Part shown: one piece after another, positions 1-8,605 of the stretch | Layout: each line of letters opens with the position of its first letter | How positions within the stretch are numbered: position 1 is the first letter of the stretch | NCBI GenBank assembly: GCA_003486645.1 | Contig: DNGI01000315.1 | Span: forward strand, 3,289 to 16,398 | DNA length: 13,110 nt | Direction of reading: 5' to 3' | From: Cyanobacteria bacterium UBA11370 | Lineage (GTDB): Bacteria > Cyanobacteriota > Cyanobacteriia > Cyanobacteriales > Coleofasciculaceae | The notes under the pieces: model-generated | Told to the model about the DNA's origin: nothing | The model's database searches: none | What the model saw: the letters and a program-made list of their open reading frames with translations, nothing else | Position numbers and translations under genes: made by a program

Positions 1-1
1 C

Positions 2-574
2 GCTACATCCGTTACCCCATCCGCTGCCACGTCAGTTTTAGTATTTTGTATCGGTGAAAATGGGTTGGATTTAGCTAAAAAAATGGGAATTAATCCTGAA
101 CAAATTATTAAAACAGCAAATTGGTTAGGACCATTGTTAGTAGAAGCTGGATTGCAGCAAGTCCCAGCTATTTTATTATTTGGCTATCATGGTAAACTCA
201 TTAAACTAGCCGGTGGAATTTTTCACACGCACCACTATCTCGCTGATGGACGGATGGAAATTTTAACCGCTTATGGTGCTAAAGTGGGTCTACCAACACC
301 CATATTACAGAACGTTTTCGCTAGTCCCACGACAGAAGCGGCATTGAAGTATTTGCGTCAATTAGACGCTACTGAAGGGAGTAATTGGGTGAATCAAATT
401 TATAGTACGATCGCTTCTACTATTGATTCTCGCTCCCAAGATTACATCCGCAAACACGTAGAACCGCAATCTATCACGTCTGAGGTTCAGGTGGGTTCGG
501 TTCTGTTTGACGGCGATCGCAAAATTATTGTGACTAGCCCAACAGGTGCGACGTTACTTTCTCAGATATGCTAA
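2..574 (+). CDS. cbiD: Cobalt-precorrin-5B C1-methyltransferase CbiD, C-terminal part
   Basis: The 5' end lies outside the window. The open frame runs from base 2 to the TAA at 572-574, giving 190 residues; CbiD is usually about 350-370 residues, so roughly the C-terminal half is present. Family features visible here are the segment VFCIGENGLDLAKKMGI, the TANWLGPLLVEAG segment, the glycine-rich LLFGYHGKLIKLAGGIF stretch and the following THHYLADGRMEIL. In the early-cobalt-insertion cobalamin pathway CbiD uses S-adenosylmethionine to methylate C-1 of cobalt-precorrin-5B in the cytoplasm. A TTG at 65 is an internal codon, not a start, because the conserved frame is open upstream of it. guaA follows on the same strand after 147 bp; I recall cbiD-guaA adjacency in other cyanobacteria but cannot check it here. 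A HIP1 octamer lies inside the gene at 513-520. Confidence 0.93.
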   Translation, partial: ATSVTPSAATSVLVFCIGENGLDLAKKMGINPEQIIKTANWLGPLLVEAGLQQVPAILLFGYHGKLIKLAGGIFHTHHYLADGRMEILTAYGAKVGLPTPILQNVFASPTTEAALKYLRQLDATEGSNWVNQIYSTIASTIDSRSQDYIRKHVEPQSITSEVQVGSVLFDGDRKIIVTSPTGATLLSQIC

Positions 575-721
575 GTTGGTAAGAATATCTCTAGGCTAAA
601 TTGATAAAAGCCATCAGGTTTTGACCCATCTATTCACTGTAAACAATTCTCGCGGCTGAGTGGCATACTTGGGCAGCAAGGTTGTTGCACCTTTCCACTA
701 TTTGTATTACGGATAACAGCA

Positions 722-2350
722 GTGACACTACAGACAGAAACAGCATCTCCCAGTGTAGAGACATCAACTGCAACCTCTCTACAAAATCAGTTGCATCGCC
801 AAATGGTCGTTATTCTAGACTTTGGTTCTCAATACTCTGAATTAATTGCGCGTCGCATCCGCGAAACTCAAGTTTATTCTGAGGTTATTTCCTATCGCAC
901 TACGGCGGAACAACTCCGACAGCTTAATCCGAAAGGAATTATTCTATCCGGTGGGCCAAGTTCGGTTTATGATACGGGTGCGCCTCACTGTGATCCAGAA
1001 ATTTGGAATTTAGGTATCCCCGTATTGGGTGTTTGTTACGGGATGCAGTTAATGGTACAACAGCTTGGTGGAGATGTAACCAGAGCCAAGCGAGGGGAAT
1101 ATGGCAAGGCATCCCTATTCATTGATGATCCTACCGATTTATTAACGAATGTGGAAGATGGCTCAACCATGTGGATGAGTCATGGGGATTCCTGTCAGGT
1201 ATTACCCGCAGGATTTGAAACTCTAGCTCATACTGAGAATACCCCTTGTGCGGCGATCGCACACCATGAGAAAAAACTCTATGGTGTACAGTTTCACCCA
1301 GAGGTGGTTCATTCGATTGGGGGTATCGCCTTAATCCGTAATTTTGTTTACCACATTTGTGATTGCGAACCCACGTGGACAACGGAAGCGTTTGTGGAGG
1401 AGTCCATTCGAGAAATTCGGGGTAAGGTTGGGGATAAACGGGTATTGTTAGCGCTTTCTGGCGGGGTAGATTCCTCTACTTTAGCTTTCTTACTTTATAA
1501 GGCAATTGGTGAGCAATTGACCTGTATGTTCATTGACCAAGGTTTCATGCGGAAAGGGGAACCCGAACGGTTAGTGAAGCTATTTCATGAACAATTCCAT
1601 ATTCCAGTAGAATATGTCAATGCCCGTGATCGCTTTTTGGCTCAACTTACAGGAATTACTGATCCTGAAGAAAAGCGTCGTCGTATTGGTCATGAATTTA
1701 TTCGGGTTTTTGAAGAAGAATCTAGACGGCTTGGTCCCTTTGATTATCTCGCACAGGGTACACTTTATCCCGATGTGATTGAATCGGCTGATACCAATGT
1801 TGACCCTCAAACCGGGGAACGGGTAGCGGTAAAAATTAAAAGCCATCATAATGTCGGTGGTTTACCTAAAGATTTGCGTTTCAAGCTGATTGAACCCTTA
1901 CGCAAACTCTTTAAAGATGAAGTCCGAAAAGTTGGTCGTTCAATTGGTTTACCCGAAGAAATTGTCAAACGACACCCCTTCCCAGGACCCGGATTAGCGA
2001 TTCGGATTATTGGTGAAGTGACTTCAGAACGTTTGAATATTTTACGCGATGCAGACTTAATTGTCCGCCAGGAAATTAATCGACAAGGGATTTATAACGA
2101 TTTGTGGCAAGCGTTTGCTGTATTATTACCCGTGCGAAGTGTGGGGGTAATGGGAGATCAGCGAACTTATGCTTACCCAATTGTCTTACGCATGGTCAGC
2201 AGTGAGGATGGCATGACGGCAGATTGGTCACGGGTTCCTTATGATTTATTGGAAACAATTTCTAACCGAATTGTGAATGAAGTCAAGGGAGTCAATCGGG
2301 TGGTTTACGATATTACGTCTAAGCCGCCTGGGACGATAGAATGGGAATAA
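722..2350 (+). CDS. guaA: GMP synthase (glutamine-hydrolysing)
   Basis: Converts XMP to GMP using glutamine and ATP, the last step of GMP synthesis, in the cytoplasm. The 542 residues show both expected halves. The N-terminal class I glutamine amidotransferase (about 28-215) has its nucleophile in GVCYGMQ (Cys105) and the His192/Glu194 pair in FHPE. The ATP-pyrophosphatase domain (about 220-415) has the PP-loop SGGVDSS at 246-252. The C-terminal dimerisation domain (about 418-542) ends in the typical KPPGTIEWE. The GTG start at 722 has a weak GGA nine bases upstream and gives a 27-residue Ser/Thr/Gln-rich leader before [14 protein letters not shown] recall similar leaders in cyanobacterial homologues. 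An ATG at 803 would remove the leader and is the alternative start. The gene is complete and shows no frameshift. It converges with the histidine kinase across a palindrome at 2397-2427. Confidence 0.97.
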   Translation: MTLQTETASPSVETSTATSLQNQLHRQMVVILDFGSQYSELIARRIRETQVYSEVISYRTTAEQLRQLNPKGIILSGGPSSVYDTGAPHCDPEIWNLGIPVLGVCYGMQLMVQQLGGDVTRAKRGEYGKASLFIDDPTDLLTNVEDGSTMWMSHGDSCQVLPAGFETLAHTENTPCAAIAHHEKKLYGVQFHPEVVHSIGGIALIRNFVYHICDCEPTWTTEAFVEESIREIRGKVGDKRVLLALSGGVDSSTLAFLLYKAIGEQLTCMFIDQGFMRKGEPERLVKLFHEQFHIPVEYVNARDRFLAQLTGITDPEEKRRRIGHEFIRVFEEESRRLGPFDYLAQGTLYPDVIESADTNVDPQTGERVAVKIKSHHNVGGLPKDLRFKLIEPLRKLFKDEVRKVGRSIGLPEEIVKRHPFPGPGLAIRIIGEVTSERLNILRDADLIVRQEINRQGIYNDLWQAFAVLLPVRSVGVMGDQRTYAYPIVLRMVSSEDGMTADWSRVPYDLLETISNRIVNEVKGVNRVVYDITSKPPGTIEWE

Positions 2351-2396
2351 ATTATAGCTGTTCTCAATTTAATACACCTCTTGTAAACCGAAACCC

Positions 2397-2427
2397 TGTA
2401 GAGACGTTGCAATGCAACGTCTCTACA
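2397..2427. repeat. Perfect 15-bp inverted repeat between convergent genes
   Basis: The arms TGTAGAGACGTTGCA (2397-2411) and TGCAACGTCTCTACA (2413-2427) are exact reverse complements separated by a single A. The palindrome begins 47 bp after guaA. Its right arm runs into the histidine kinase gene, whose TAG stop is bases 2425-2423. It could fold in both transcripts and act as a two-way terminator, but neither side has a long T run, so that role is inferred. A diverged relative sharing GTAGAGACGTT lies at 8382-8409. I recall palindromes of this kind as dispersed repeats in many cyanobacterial genomes. Confidence 0.85.
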
Positions 2428-5400
2428 ATGGGTGATTGCTATTCTGTTTAAGCGGGATTTGAATCCAAAATTCAGTCCCCTGTCCTCCTTCAGAATGACA
2501 ATTCAGAATACCCCCATGTTTCTCGACAATAATCTGATGACTAATTGAGAGTCCCAAACCCGTCCCCTTCCCTACAGGTTTAGTTGTAAAAAACGGTTCA
2601 AACAAACGTTCTACAACGCTGGGTGTCATTCCCGATCCATTATCCCGAATCCGAATCACAACGTCATGATTATCTAAAATATCGGTGTGAATCCAAATCA
2701 TGGGTTCAGGGTTTAATTGTCCCTCTCTTTCCATTTCTAAAGCATCAATGGCATTACTAATAATATTCATAAAAACTTGATTGAGTTGACCCGCATAACA
2801 TTCTACTAAGGGTAAGTTTCCGTATTCTTTAATTACCGTAATCCCCGGACGGTTCCCGTAGGGTTTCATGCGGTTACGGAGAATCAACAAAGTACTATCA
2901 ATTCCTTCATGGATATTCACCGACCTCATTTCCGCTTGATCCTGTCGGGAAAAATTGCGTAAGGAAACAACAATTTCCTGAATTCGATCTGCTCCCATCT
3001 GCATCGAAGCCAGCATTTTTGGTAAATCTTCAATCAGAAAAGGTAACTCAATATCTTCAATGTAATCTTGAATTTCAGGAACAGGATTGCGATAGTGATG
3101 TTGATAGCGATTAATTAGCTCAATTAAGTCTTCAATATAGTTAGTGGCATGACTCAAATTCCCGGTGATAAAGTTAACCGGGTTATTGATTTCATGAGCA
3201 ATACCTGCTACCATTTGACCAATGGTAGACATTTTATCGGTTTGAATCAGTAACGCTTGAGTCTGCCGCAGTTCATTAAGTGCCTGTTCCAATTGATGGG
3301 CCTGAGTTTGAGCGGCTAGCGCAGATGCACGCGTTTTAGCAAATAATTCGGCGTGTTCAATAGCGATCGCTAACTGATCCACCACCGCTTGCAGCAATTC
3401 CACTTCCCGATCACTCCATTGCCGTGAACCCTCGCAGTAACTACAAACAATTGCACCGAGTTGTCCGGTTTGGGTTTTGAGGGGTAACACTAATCCAGAG
3501 GTAATCCCCCAATGAACTAGCAGCGATCGCGTTTCGGAGTCTAAATTCCCGGCTTTAGCGAGATCTGCAATCCTTAGAGGTTGCAAATTCGTAATCGTTT
3601 TTGCTAGGGGTGCAAACTCAGGTAGTGGACATTCTCCTAACAAACTCGGCAAATTGGAGTTTCGTGCTTCATGAGTCACACTCAAGCTGGGTGGATTGGG
3701 TTCGGGTATATACCATAAAAAATGACACCCGTCAAGGTCAAGCAAACTCTTAATTTCCGTAACGGCGGTATCGAGGATGGTATCCAGTTCTAGGGAATTA
3801 CGAATTTGGCTGGCTAATTGAAATAGTAGGGCTTCCCGGCGGCTGAGGAGTTCTTCCCGCGCCCAAACCCGATCAATAGCGACAGCGATCGCATTGGCAA
3901 CCCATCCCAAGACCCCATTAACGACTTTGGAGAAGGGTTGATGGCTGTGTAACGCAATCACCCCCACCAATCGTGAATCGACAATCAGAGGGTAGCCACT
4001 AAAGAAGGTTTGGAGGGTTGAACCGTGAGTCGGTGTGGAGAGGGGACTGTTAATCGGCTGCTGGATTTGGGCGATCGCACCGATGAGTCCGTGATTGAGG
4101 GAAATACGTTCCGGGAAAAGTTCGGCGGGGGTGAGTTGTCCAGCGGAGGCTTGTAACTCTAGGGACAGACGATCGGCTGTACCCACTCCATCCGGATTAA
4201 CCGTCCAAATCCCAGCACCGAGGGCGTGGAGATGCTGTACCATTGCCTCTGTACAACCCTTGAGGCGTTCTGGGAGTGTACCATTTTGACCCACCAGCAC
4301 CGCACCCACGTCGGCTTCTAGGGTTGAGAGGCGCGATCGTTCTAGCAAGGTCGCTTTTGCTTGCTTGGTCTTAGTAATATCACGGGCGATCGCATAAACT
4401 ACACCCTCTTCCCCTAACACTAAAGAGTTCCAAGAAAGCCATTTATAAGAACCATCCTTACAACAATAGCGATTCTCAAAGTGGGGAAGGGGAGTCTCAT
4501 TAACTAGCTTTTGCCATTGAATTACGGTTGTTCCTTGGTCTTCAGGATGCACAAATTCCAGAAAGGGTTTGGCAAGAAGTTCTTCGGCGCTGTATAAGAG
4601 GGTTTTTTCAAAGGCTGGGTTCACCCGCTTGAAATACCCATCTAATCCAATCACACACATCAGATCGGGAGAAAGAGTAAAAAATCGATCTTGCTCTACT
4701 TCTACTCGTTGAGTTTCGGTAATATCTTTACAAATGGACACGTACTCGTGAGGGTGTCCCTCCGTATTTAGGATCGGCACAATCGTTGTATCTTTCCAAT
4801 ACAAACTTCCATCTTTCGCTTGATCTTGAATAGTGCCTCTCCAAACTTTCCCACTCGCCAGAGTTGCCCACATCTGTTTAAAAAAATCAGGTGCATGATA
4901 ACCCGAATTGAGGAGGCGATGGGTGGTTCCATGAAGTTCTTCCCTGGAATATTTTGAGATTTCACATAACTTATCATTAACATAATAAATCTTGCCGTGG
5001 TGGTCAGTGATGGCAACAATGGAAGAGCGGGCTAGTGCTACCTCAATGTCACCGATGTCTTGATGGGAGGGTTGGAGTCTATCTTCCACCTGTTGAGAGT
5101 TGCTGACCATAGCTTGGAGGATCGTGAGCTTTTTGTACAAGTTCAACTGAGTGATCGCTTGTCGCAAGACGGCTACTAGCGCCTCTTGTTGTTTTAACTT
5201 TAGCTCTCGCGGTACGCGATCAATTACTGATAAGCTACCAATAATTAGCCCTTGAGGATTAATTATTGGTGCGATCGCCAAAAATCTGACGGGTTGGCAA
5301 GCTTTCACCGATTCACAACTAGCCAATCGTTCGTCAGCTAAGATATCCTCAACGATTAACATCAAACCGTTCTGATTTTCGAGTTGCTGTATGGTTTCTT

Positions 5401-5629
5401 GACATAACGCTAAGTAAGCCGCTGTTGATCCAGGTTCTAAACCCACTTGTGACTCAATCCGTCCCCCTGTAGTATCAAGCAGGTAGAGTAAAGCGATCGG
5501 TGTTTGGGCGACAAAAGCGGCTAAGTAAGTCAAGTTTTCAAAAGCCCCTGTAGCAGACGAGTCACTATAGGACTCTGGGTGCATCTGATCGATATTGACT
5601 ACTCCATCACGAAATTCAAGCGTCTTCAT
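2423..5629 (-). CDS. Multi-sensor soluble histidine kinase (GAF-PAS-PAS-GAF-GAF-kinase)
   Basis: A 1068-residue sensor kinase with no membrane segment or signal peptide, so probably cytoplasmic. Domains in order: GAF (about 30-165, with the typical IIGSLSVIDRVPREL end); PAS with PAC tail (about 197-308, ending YVSICKDITETQ); a second PAS/PAC (about 313-425, ending YAIARDITKTKQ); GAF (about 432-588); GAF (about 600-762); a coiled coil (about 762-800); and the kinase core. The phospho-acceptor is His812 in GIAHEINNP. The ATP-binding lid has N955/N959 in the N box, DNGSGM (996-1001), FEPFFTTK (1010-1017) and GKGTGLGLS (1020-1028). All catalytic motifs look intact. I see no phytochrome-type chromophore cysteine motif in the GAF domains. 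The ATG start has a strong AAGGAGAGGAG at 5639-5649, nine bases upstream. There is no receiver domain and no adjacent response regulator, so it is an orphan kinase of unknown signal. The stop codon lies in the palindrome 2397-2427. Confidence 0.95.
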   Translation of the reverse strand: MKTLEFRDGVVNIDQMHPESYSDSSATGAFENLTYLAAFVAQTPIALLYLLDTTGGRIESQVGLEPGSTAAYLALCQETIQQLENQNGLMLIVEDILADERLASCESVKACQPVRFLAIAPIINPQGLIIGSLSVIDRVPRELKLKQQEALVAVLRQAITQLNLYKKLTILQAMVSNSQQVEDRLQPSHQDIGDIEVALARSSIVAITDHHGKIYYVNDKLCEISKYSREELHGTTHRLLNSGYHAPDFFKQMWATLASGKVWRGTIQDQAKDGSLYWKDTTIVPILNTEGHPHEYVSICKDITETQRVEVEQDRFFTLSPDLMCVIGLDGYFKRVNPAFEKTLLYSAEELLAKPFLEFVHPEDQGTTVIQWQKLVNETPLPHFENRYCCKDGSYKWLSWNSLVLGEEGVVYAIARDITKTKQAKATLLERSRLSTLEADVGAVLVGQNGTLPERLKGCTEAMVQHLHALGAGIWTVNPDGVGTADRLSLELQASAGQLTPAELFPERISLNHGLIGAIAQIQQPINSPLSTPTHGSTLQTFFSGYPLIVDSRLVGVIALHSHQPFSKVVNGVLGWVANAIAVAIDRVWAREELLSRREALLFQLASQIRNSLELDTILDTAVTEIKSLLDLDGCHFLWYIPEPNPPSLSVTHEARNSNLPSLLGECPLPEFAPLAKTITNLQPLRIADLAKAGNLDSETRSLLVHWGITSGLVLPLKTQTGQLGAIVCSYCEGSRQWSDREVELLQAVVDQLAIAIEHAELFAKTRASALAAQTQAHQLEQALNELRQTQALLIQTDKMSTIGQMVAGIAHEINNPVNFITGNLSHATNYIEDLIELINRYQHHYRNPVPEIQDYIEDIELPFLIEDLPKMLASMQMGADRIQEIVVSLRNFSRQDQAEMRSVNIHEGIDSTLLILRNRMKPYGNRPGITVIKEYGNLPLVECYAGQLNQVFMNIISNAIDALEMEREGQLNPEPMIWIHTDILDNHDVVIRIRDNGSGMTPSVVERLFEPFFTTKPVGKGTGLGLSISHQIIVEKHGGILNCHSEGGQGTEFWIQIPLKQNSNHPL

Positions 5630-6416
5630 GGGTTAGCACTCCTCTCCTTGTCAAAGCCAGATTTTCTGGGCTTGCTTGTCGTTAATGATTGTTATCCAGC
5701 CGTTTTGATAAAATTGGCAAGGATATCGGAGTGGATTGGGACTTGACTCCCTCCCAGTCGATGCTCTGCTTAATCGAAATAAACCCCACATTAACCCTTG
5801 AAGCGGAGTTGTTTCGATTTTTTTTTCTTTCGATAGTTTTCTCTTTACGGAGAGCTTATCGATTAACGAAGCGGCAGAATGTGCGGTAGATAACTGCTTC
5901 ATCGTAAATTTTTCGTTTGATCCAAGAATTCGACTACCTCTATCTTCGGGAAAATCTGGAATCGACCTTCCTTCGGTTAAGAGTTCTTATCTAAGCTATC
6001 CTGTGATTAAGGATGGGTTAAGTTTCACGATCTTAACCAATTTTAGGACGACTTATATTATCTTTACAAAAGACACCGGATTGGAAAAATCCTCACAGGT
6101 TTCCTCAGAGGAGTTCAGCTTTGGCTGCAAGTTTAAGAACGTAGCATTACTCCACCCCTAATATCCTGTTGGGTTGAATAACCCAAAAAAGCATTTAAGG
6201 GGAGAGGGGAGTTAGCCTCTTTTGTTACTTTCCGAAATAAAGAAGTAAGAAAAAGCCAGATTATCTCTAACTACTTTCCCCATTTCTGGTAAAGAGTTTC
6301 TCTTAATTCCTGAGATTCTGCCGAGATGCCATTATTCTCATTCTCGGAGAGTGACGGAAGAGGGGTAGTTTAATAGGTTGTCTATGCTGACATTAATTCT
6401 CAATTAGCTGATTTTG

Positions 6417-6446
6417 TTGCAAATAGGAGCGATAAGTAACTATGAT
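6417..6446 (+). promoter_or_regulatory. Candidate sigma-70-type promoter of fur
   Basis: TTGCAA at 6417-6422 matches the -35 consensus at four of six bases. It is followed after 18 bp by TATGAT at 6441-6446, which matches the -10 consensus at five of six. Transcription would begin near 6453 and give a leader of about 25 bases before the ATG at 6479. The call rests only on consensus match and position. I looked for a Fur box overlapping it and found no good match. Confidence 0.4.
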
Positions 6447-6466
6447 TGTCAATAAATGGTTTTTTT

Positions 6467-6471
6467 GGGAG
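6467..6471 (+). promoter_or_regulatory. Ribosome binding site that sets the fur start
   Basis: GGGAG lies seven bases before the ATG at 6479. The in-frame TTG at 6446, which would add eleven residues, has no comparable site in front of it and would overlap the candidate -10 box, so the ATG is preferred. Confidence 0.6.
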
Positions 6472-6478
6472 TCTAATT

Positions 6479-7033
6479 ATGCCTCCTTACACCGCCTCAT
6501 CGCTTAAAGCTGAACTGAATTCCCGTGGTTGGCGATTGACACCACAACGGGAAACAATCCTGCACGTCTTTCAAAATCTTCCTAGAGGCAACCATCTGAG
6601 TGCCGAAGAACTGCACAATCTACTCCAGCAGCGTGGAGAAGCCATTAGCTTATCTACAATCTATCGTAGTGTCAAACTCATGGCGCGGATGGGTATTCTG
6701 CGAGAACTAGAATTAGCAGAAGGACATAAACATTACGAACTCAATCAGCCATTCCCGAATCATCACCATCATTTGGTTTGCATTCAGTGCAATCAAACCC
6801 TTGAATTCAAAAACGACTCTATTTTAAAACAAGCAATGAAGCAGGTAGAAAAAGAAGGGTTTCAACTGATTGACTGTCAGCTAACCATTCATAGCATTTG
6901 TCCAGAAGCCTTGCGGATGGGATGGCCTTCGGCACTGCCGAGTAACTGGTGCTGTTCGAGAGCGATCGCAGCAGGGCATTCATCCGTTGTTGATGATTAT
7001 CCTGTTTCTGCTGTTACATTAGTTGGGGAATAA
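6479..7033 (+). CDS. fur: Ferric uptake regulator, FurA type
   Basis: Metal-responsive DNA-binding repressor of iron-acquisition genes; in cyanobacteria the FurA type also links to redox and haem. The 184 residues comprise a winged-helix domain (about 5-85, including LKAELNSRGWRLTPQRETIL and the recognition-helix segment SLSTIYRSVKLMARMGILREL) and a dimerisation/metal domain with HHHH at 95-98, CxxC at Cys101/Cys104, Cys133 and Cys141-Pro142. These cysteines fall at the numbers I recall for Anabaena FurA, where Cys141 in a Cys-Pro motif is reported to bind haem. The expected second CxxC partner at position 144 is Ala here. The protein continues with a ~40-residue tail (RMGWPSALPSNWCCSR and onward) beyond the ~150-residue Anabaena length. 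FurA fits better than PerR or Zur because the N-terminal half matches the FurA subgroup. The ATG is chosen for its GGGAG site. Confidence 0.9.
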   Translation: MPPYTASSLKAELNSRGWRLTPQRETILHVFQNLPRGNHLSAEELHNLLQQRGEAISLSTIYRSVKLMARMGILRELELAEGHKHYELNQPFPNHHHHLVCIQCNQTLEFKNDSILKQAMKQVEKEGFQLIDCQLTIHSICPEALRMGWPSALPSNWCCSRAIAAGHSSVVDDYPVSAVTLVGE

Positions 7034-7192
7034 CTTCAACAAAGTGGCAATTTATTATAGATCAATTATCTGTAGTAAACATTTAGCTAATTGATACAAC
7101 AGAGGAATTTTCCTTGTTCTTCCGGGACTGGTTTTAATGTTTAATAGTTGTGCTAATTGCACGGCACAGAAACTAAAAGAAAAAGGGGGAAG

Positions 7193-7211
7193 GGAAAAAG
7201 ATTCTTTTTCC
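7193..7211. terminator. Possible hairpin terminator after fur
   Basis: GGAAAAAG (7193-7200) and CTTTTTCC (7204-7211) form an 8-bp stem with the three-base loop ATT, 160 bp beyond the fur stop. The 3' arm is itself U-rich, but no separate U run follows and the stem is AT-rich, so termination is uncertain. The rest of 7034-7339 shows nothing I can name. Confidence 0.3.
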
Positions 7212-7339
7212 AGTACAGCTTCTATGTGGCTAAGGGTAAACTCCTGCTGCTACCATCTGTAGAAACAGTCTATTGCTAAAAAGTGTTGACAGCGATCGCT
7301 CAGGGTCAATGCCTCAGCTCTCAAAAGCTACAGGGTAAG

Positions 7340-8323
7340 ATGGACGTTTCTGTATTGGTGGTAGGAAATCAGCAGTTTTTGGCAGCATTCCTTAACCCGA
7401 TTCGTACTATCATGGCTGGTTCGGTTGAGGCATCCTCTTGTGTGGGTGATGTTCTCACCTTAGTGCAAACTATACATCCTGCTGTTGTAATTTTACAAGC
7501 TAGGGAGGTGGGTAGTTTGGAACTGTGTTATCAAATTAAAGAACATACCCAGTTAGGTTGGGTCTATTGCATTTGGGTCGATGAGCAGTCCGATCCGCTC
7601 TATGAAATCATGTTACCTGATCGCTGTCATGAGTTGGCTGCTTGCGCTAAAGCCTTAGAAGGGGGTGCTGATGCCTACTTGCGATTCACGTCAATTCACA
7701 CCGGAGAAGCTGTAACCACTATCGCAGAATATGAATTGCTCAAAGCACAAATTCAAGTCGGTTTACGTTCTGTAGAATTTTACCAAAAACTGCAACAAAC
7801 GAATGACTTACTCTCAACAATGGCGTTAGCCGATCCCTTAACAGAATTGAATAATCGTCGGGCAATGGAATGGGATTTACCCCGACAAATTCAAAATGCG
7901 CGAACCCATTCGACCTCTCTGAGTATTATTATGCTGGATGTGGATTATTTCAAGTCTGTAAATGATAACTATGGACATCAGGTGGGCGATCGCGTTCTCC
8001 AGTTATTAGCTGCTCGTTTACAACATAACCTTCGGATTCAGGATACTCTTTTTCGCTATGGTGGGGAAGAATTTTTAATTATTCTTAGTCAAACTAACGT
8101 CCAAGAAGCTCAAATTGTGGCTAAACGCCTGCGAAAAGTAGTCAGTGACCAACTGTTTAATATTGATGGGACATTGGCACTCCAAGTGACGATTAGTTTG
8201 GGACTTGCTTCGTTAAACCGAATTGATGATTCCCAAGGAGAAAGTTTAGTGCGACGTGCTGATCATAATCTATTACTTGCTAAAACTAGTGGTCGTAATC
8301 AAGTTGTTTGTAATGAATTATGA
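7340..8323 (+). CDS. Diguanylate cyclase with degenerate receiver domain
   Basis: Predicted to make the second messenger c-di-GMP from two GTP. From the ATG at 7340 the protein has 327 residues. The N-terminal ~115 residues resemble a response-regulator receiver (VLVVGNQQFLAAFLNPI, then PAVVILQAREVGSLELCYQIK). However, the acidic pair after the first strand is replaced by Gly-Asn, and the phospho-acceptor Asp by Gln in VILQARE, so phosphorylation is unlikely. After a helical linker the GGDEF domain (about 160-325) has DPLTELNNRR, LDVDYFKSVND, the active-site loop GGEEF at 241-245, and an inhibitory-site RxxD (RIQD, 232-235) exactly five residues before it. It should therefore be active and product-inhibited. 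A GTG at 7283 would add 19 residues but has no ribosome site; the ATG has AGGG at 7332-7335, rather close. It lies 306 bp after fur on the same strand, with no sign of a functional link. The stop TGA falls in a two-copy TGAATTA/TGAATAG heptamer. Confidence 0.9.
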   Translation: MDVSVLVVGNQQFLAAFLNPIRTIMAGSVEASSCVGDVLTLVQTIHPAVVILQAREVGSLELCYQIKEHTQLGWVYCIWVDEQSDPLYEIMLPDRCHELAACAKALEGGADAYLRFTSIHTGEAVTTIAEYELLKAQIQVGLRSVEFYQKLQQTNDLLSTMALADPLTELNNRRAMEWDLPRQIQNARTHSTSLSIIMLDVDYFKSVNDNYGHQVGDRVLQLLAARLQHNLRIQDTLFRYGGEEFLIILSQTNVQEAQIVAKRLRKVVSDQLFNIDGTLALQVTISLGLASLNRIDDSQGESLVRRADHNLLLAKTSGRNQVVCNEL

Positions 8324-8371
8324 ATAGTGTTAATCGAAGAGAGTGTTTTGAACAATTAACAATTAGCAATC
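8314..8371. repeat. Two short heptamer tandems at the end of the GGDEF gene
   Basis: TGAATTA (8314-8320) and TGAATAG (8321-8327) are two near-identical 7-mers spanning the GGDEF stop codon. AACAATT occurs twice in tandem at 8351-8364 and is followed by the related AGCAATC at 8365-8371. Copy numbers are low, so each could be chance alone. They match the 7-nt period of the longer tracts in this window. Confidence 0.5.
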
Positions 8372-8381
8372 CCTTAGTAGA

Positions 8382-8409
8382 GTAGAGACGTTCCGCCGGA
8401 ACGTTATAC
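8382..8409. repeat. Imperfect inverted repeat related to 2397-2427
   Basis: The left arm GTAGAGACGTTCC (8382-8394) and right arm GGAACGTTATAC (8398-8409) surround the loop GCC. The inner seven pairs are perfect. The outer right arm reads TTATAC where CTCTAC would be expected, so it has decayed. The shared GTAGAGACGTT start and different tip (TTCCGCCGGAA versus TTGCAATGCAA) mark it as a sister subfamily of the palindrome after guaA. Confidence 0.7.
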
Positions 8410-8502
8410 CAAGAATTCCTTTGCCCTAATCGATGTGTCTACTGCTCTAACTAGCAACTTACGTTATTATTAATTAATTTTACCATCTGCCATTAACCCA
8501 GA

Positions 8503-8605
8503 ATTCATAGCATATCCGGTTAATCACCCTTAAAAACTTCACCCCCTCTCCCCCTCTCCCCCTCTCCCTCTTTTGTCGGATTATTTCACCAGACATAATA
8601 TCAAT
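8503..8605. mobile_element. Degenerate MITE-like element, copy A
   Basis: The terminal inverted repeats ATTCATAGCATATCCGGT (8503-8520) and ACCAGACATAATATCAAT (8588-8605) match at 13 of 18 positions when one is reverse-complemented. Inside is a C/T-rich core with three exact copies of the octamer CCCCCTCT (8542-8565) and a partial fourth. The same order of left end, CCGG, AT-rich spacer, C/T octamers and AGACAT-containing right end occurs in copy B (11719-11837). It has no coding capacity. The right end overlaps the pentapeptide gene, whose TGA stop (8603-8601) lies within the terminal repeat. Ends are set by eye and no target-site duplication was identified. Confidence 0.6.

Larger units (their letters stand above)
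5630..6478. other. Gene-free region between kinase and fur, with several hairpins
   Basis: About 850 bp without a convincing gene. The short open frames on both strands (for example 5651-5902 on -) have low-complexity translations, lack recognisable motifs and overlap each other. Foldable segments visible by eye are: 5734-5759 (8-bp stem with one G-T pair); 5830-5862 (outer TCGATA/TATCGA with inner CTCT/AGAG, preceded by a run of nine T); 6016-6038 (GGTTAAG/CTTAACC, nine-base loop, followed by AATTTT); and 6169-6186 (TTGGGTT/AACCCAA, four-base loop). No tRNA, rRNA or riboswitch that I know is apparent. The region must hold the kinase 5' region and the fur promoter, and could encode a small RNA. 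Confidence 0.5.

Noticed and set aside
575..721. Riboswitch or terminator between cbiD and guaA
   Set aside because: No strong stem, T run or known purine or cobalamin riboswitch core was visible in the 147 bp.
2423..5629. Phytochrome or cyanobacteriochrome-type photosensor
   Set aside because: The GAF domains lack a recognisable chromophore-binding cysteine motif, so ordinary GAF/PAS sensing is the safer call.
5651..5902. 83-codon open frame on - upstream of the kinase, and the overlapping 66-codon frame on +
   Set aside because: The two overlap on opposite strands, neither has a protein-family pattern, and one is dominated by a poly-T run.
6429..6450. Possible Fur box overlapping the fur promoter
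   Set aside because: The best alignment to the 19-bp consensus matched only about seven positions, no better than chance in AT-rich DNA.
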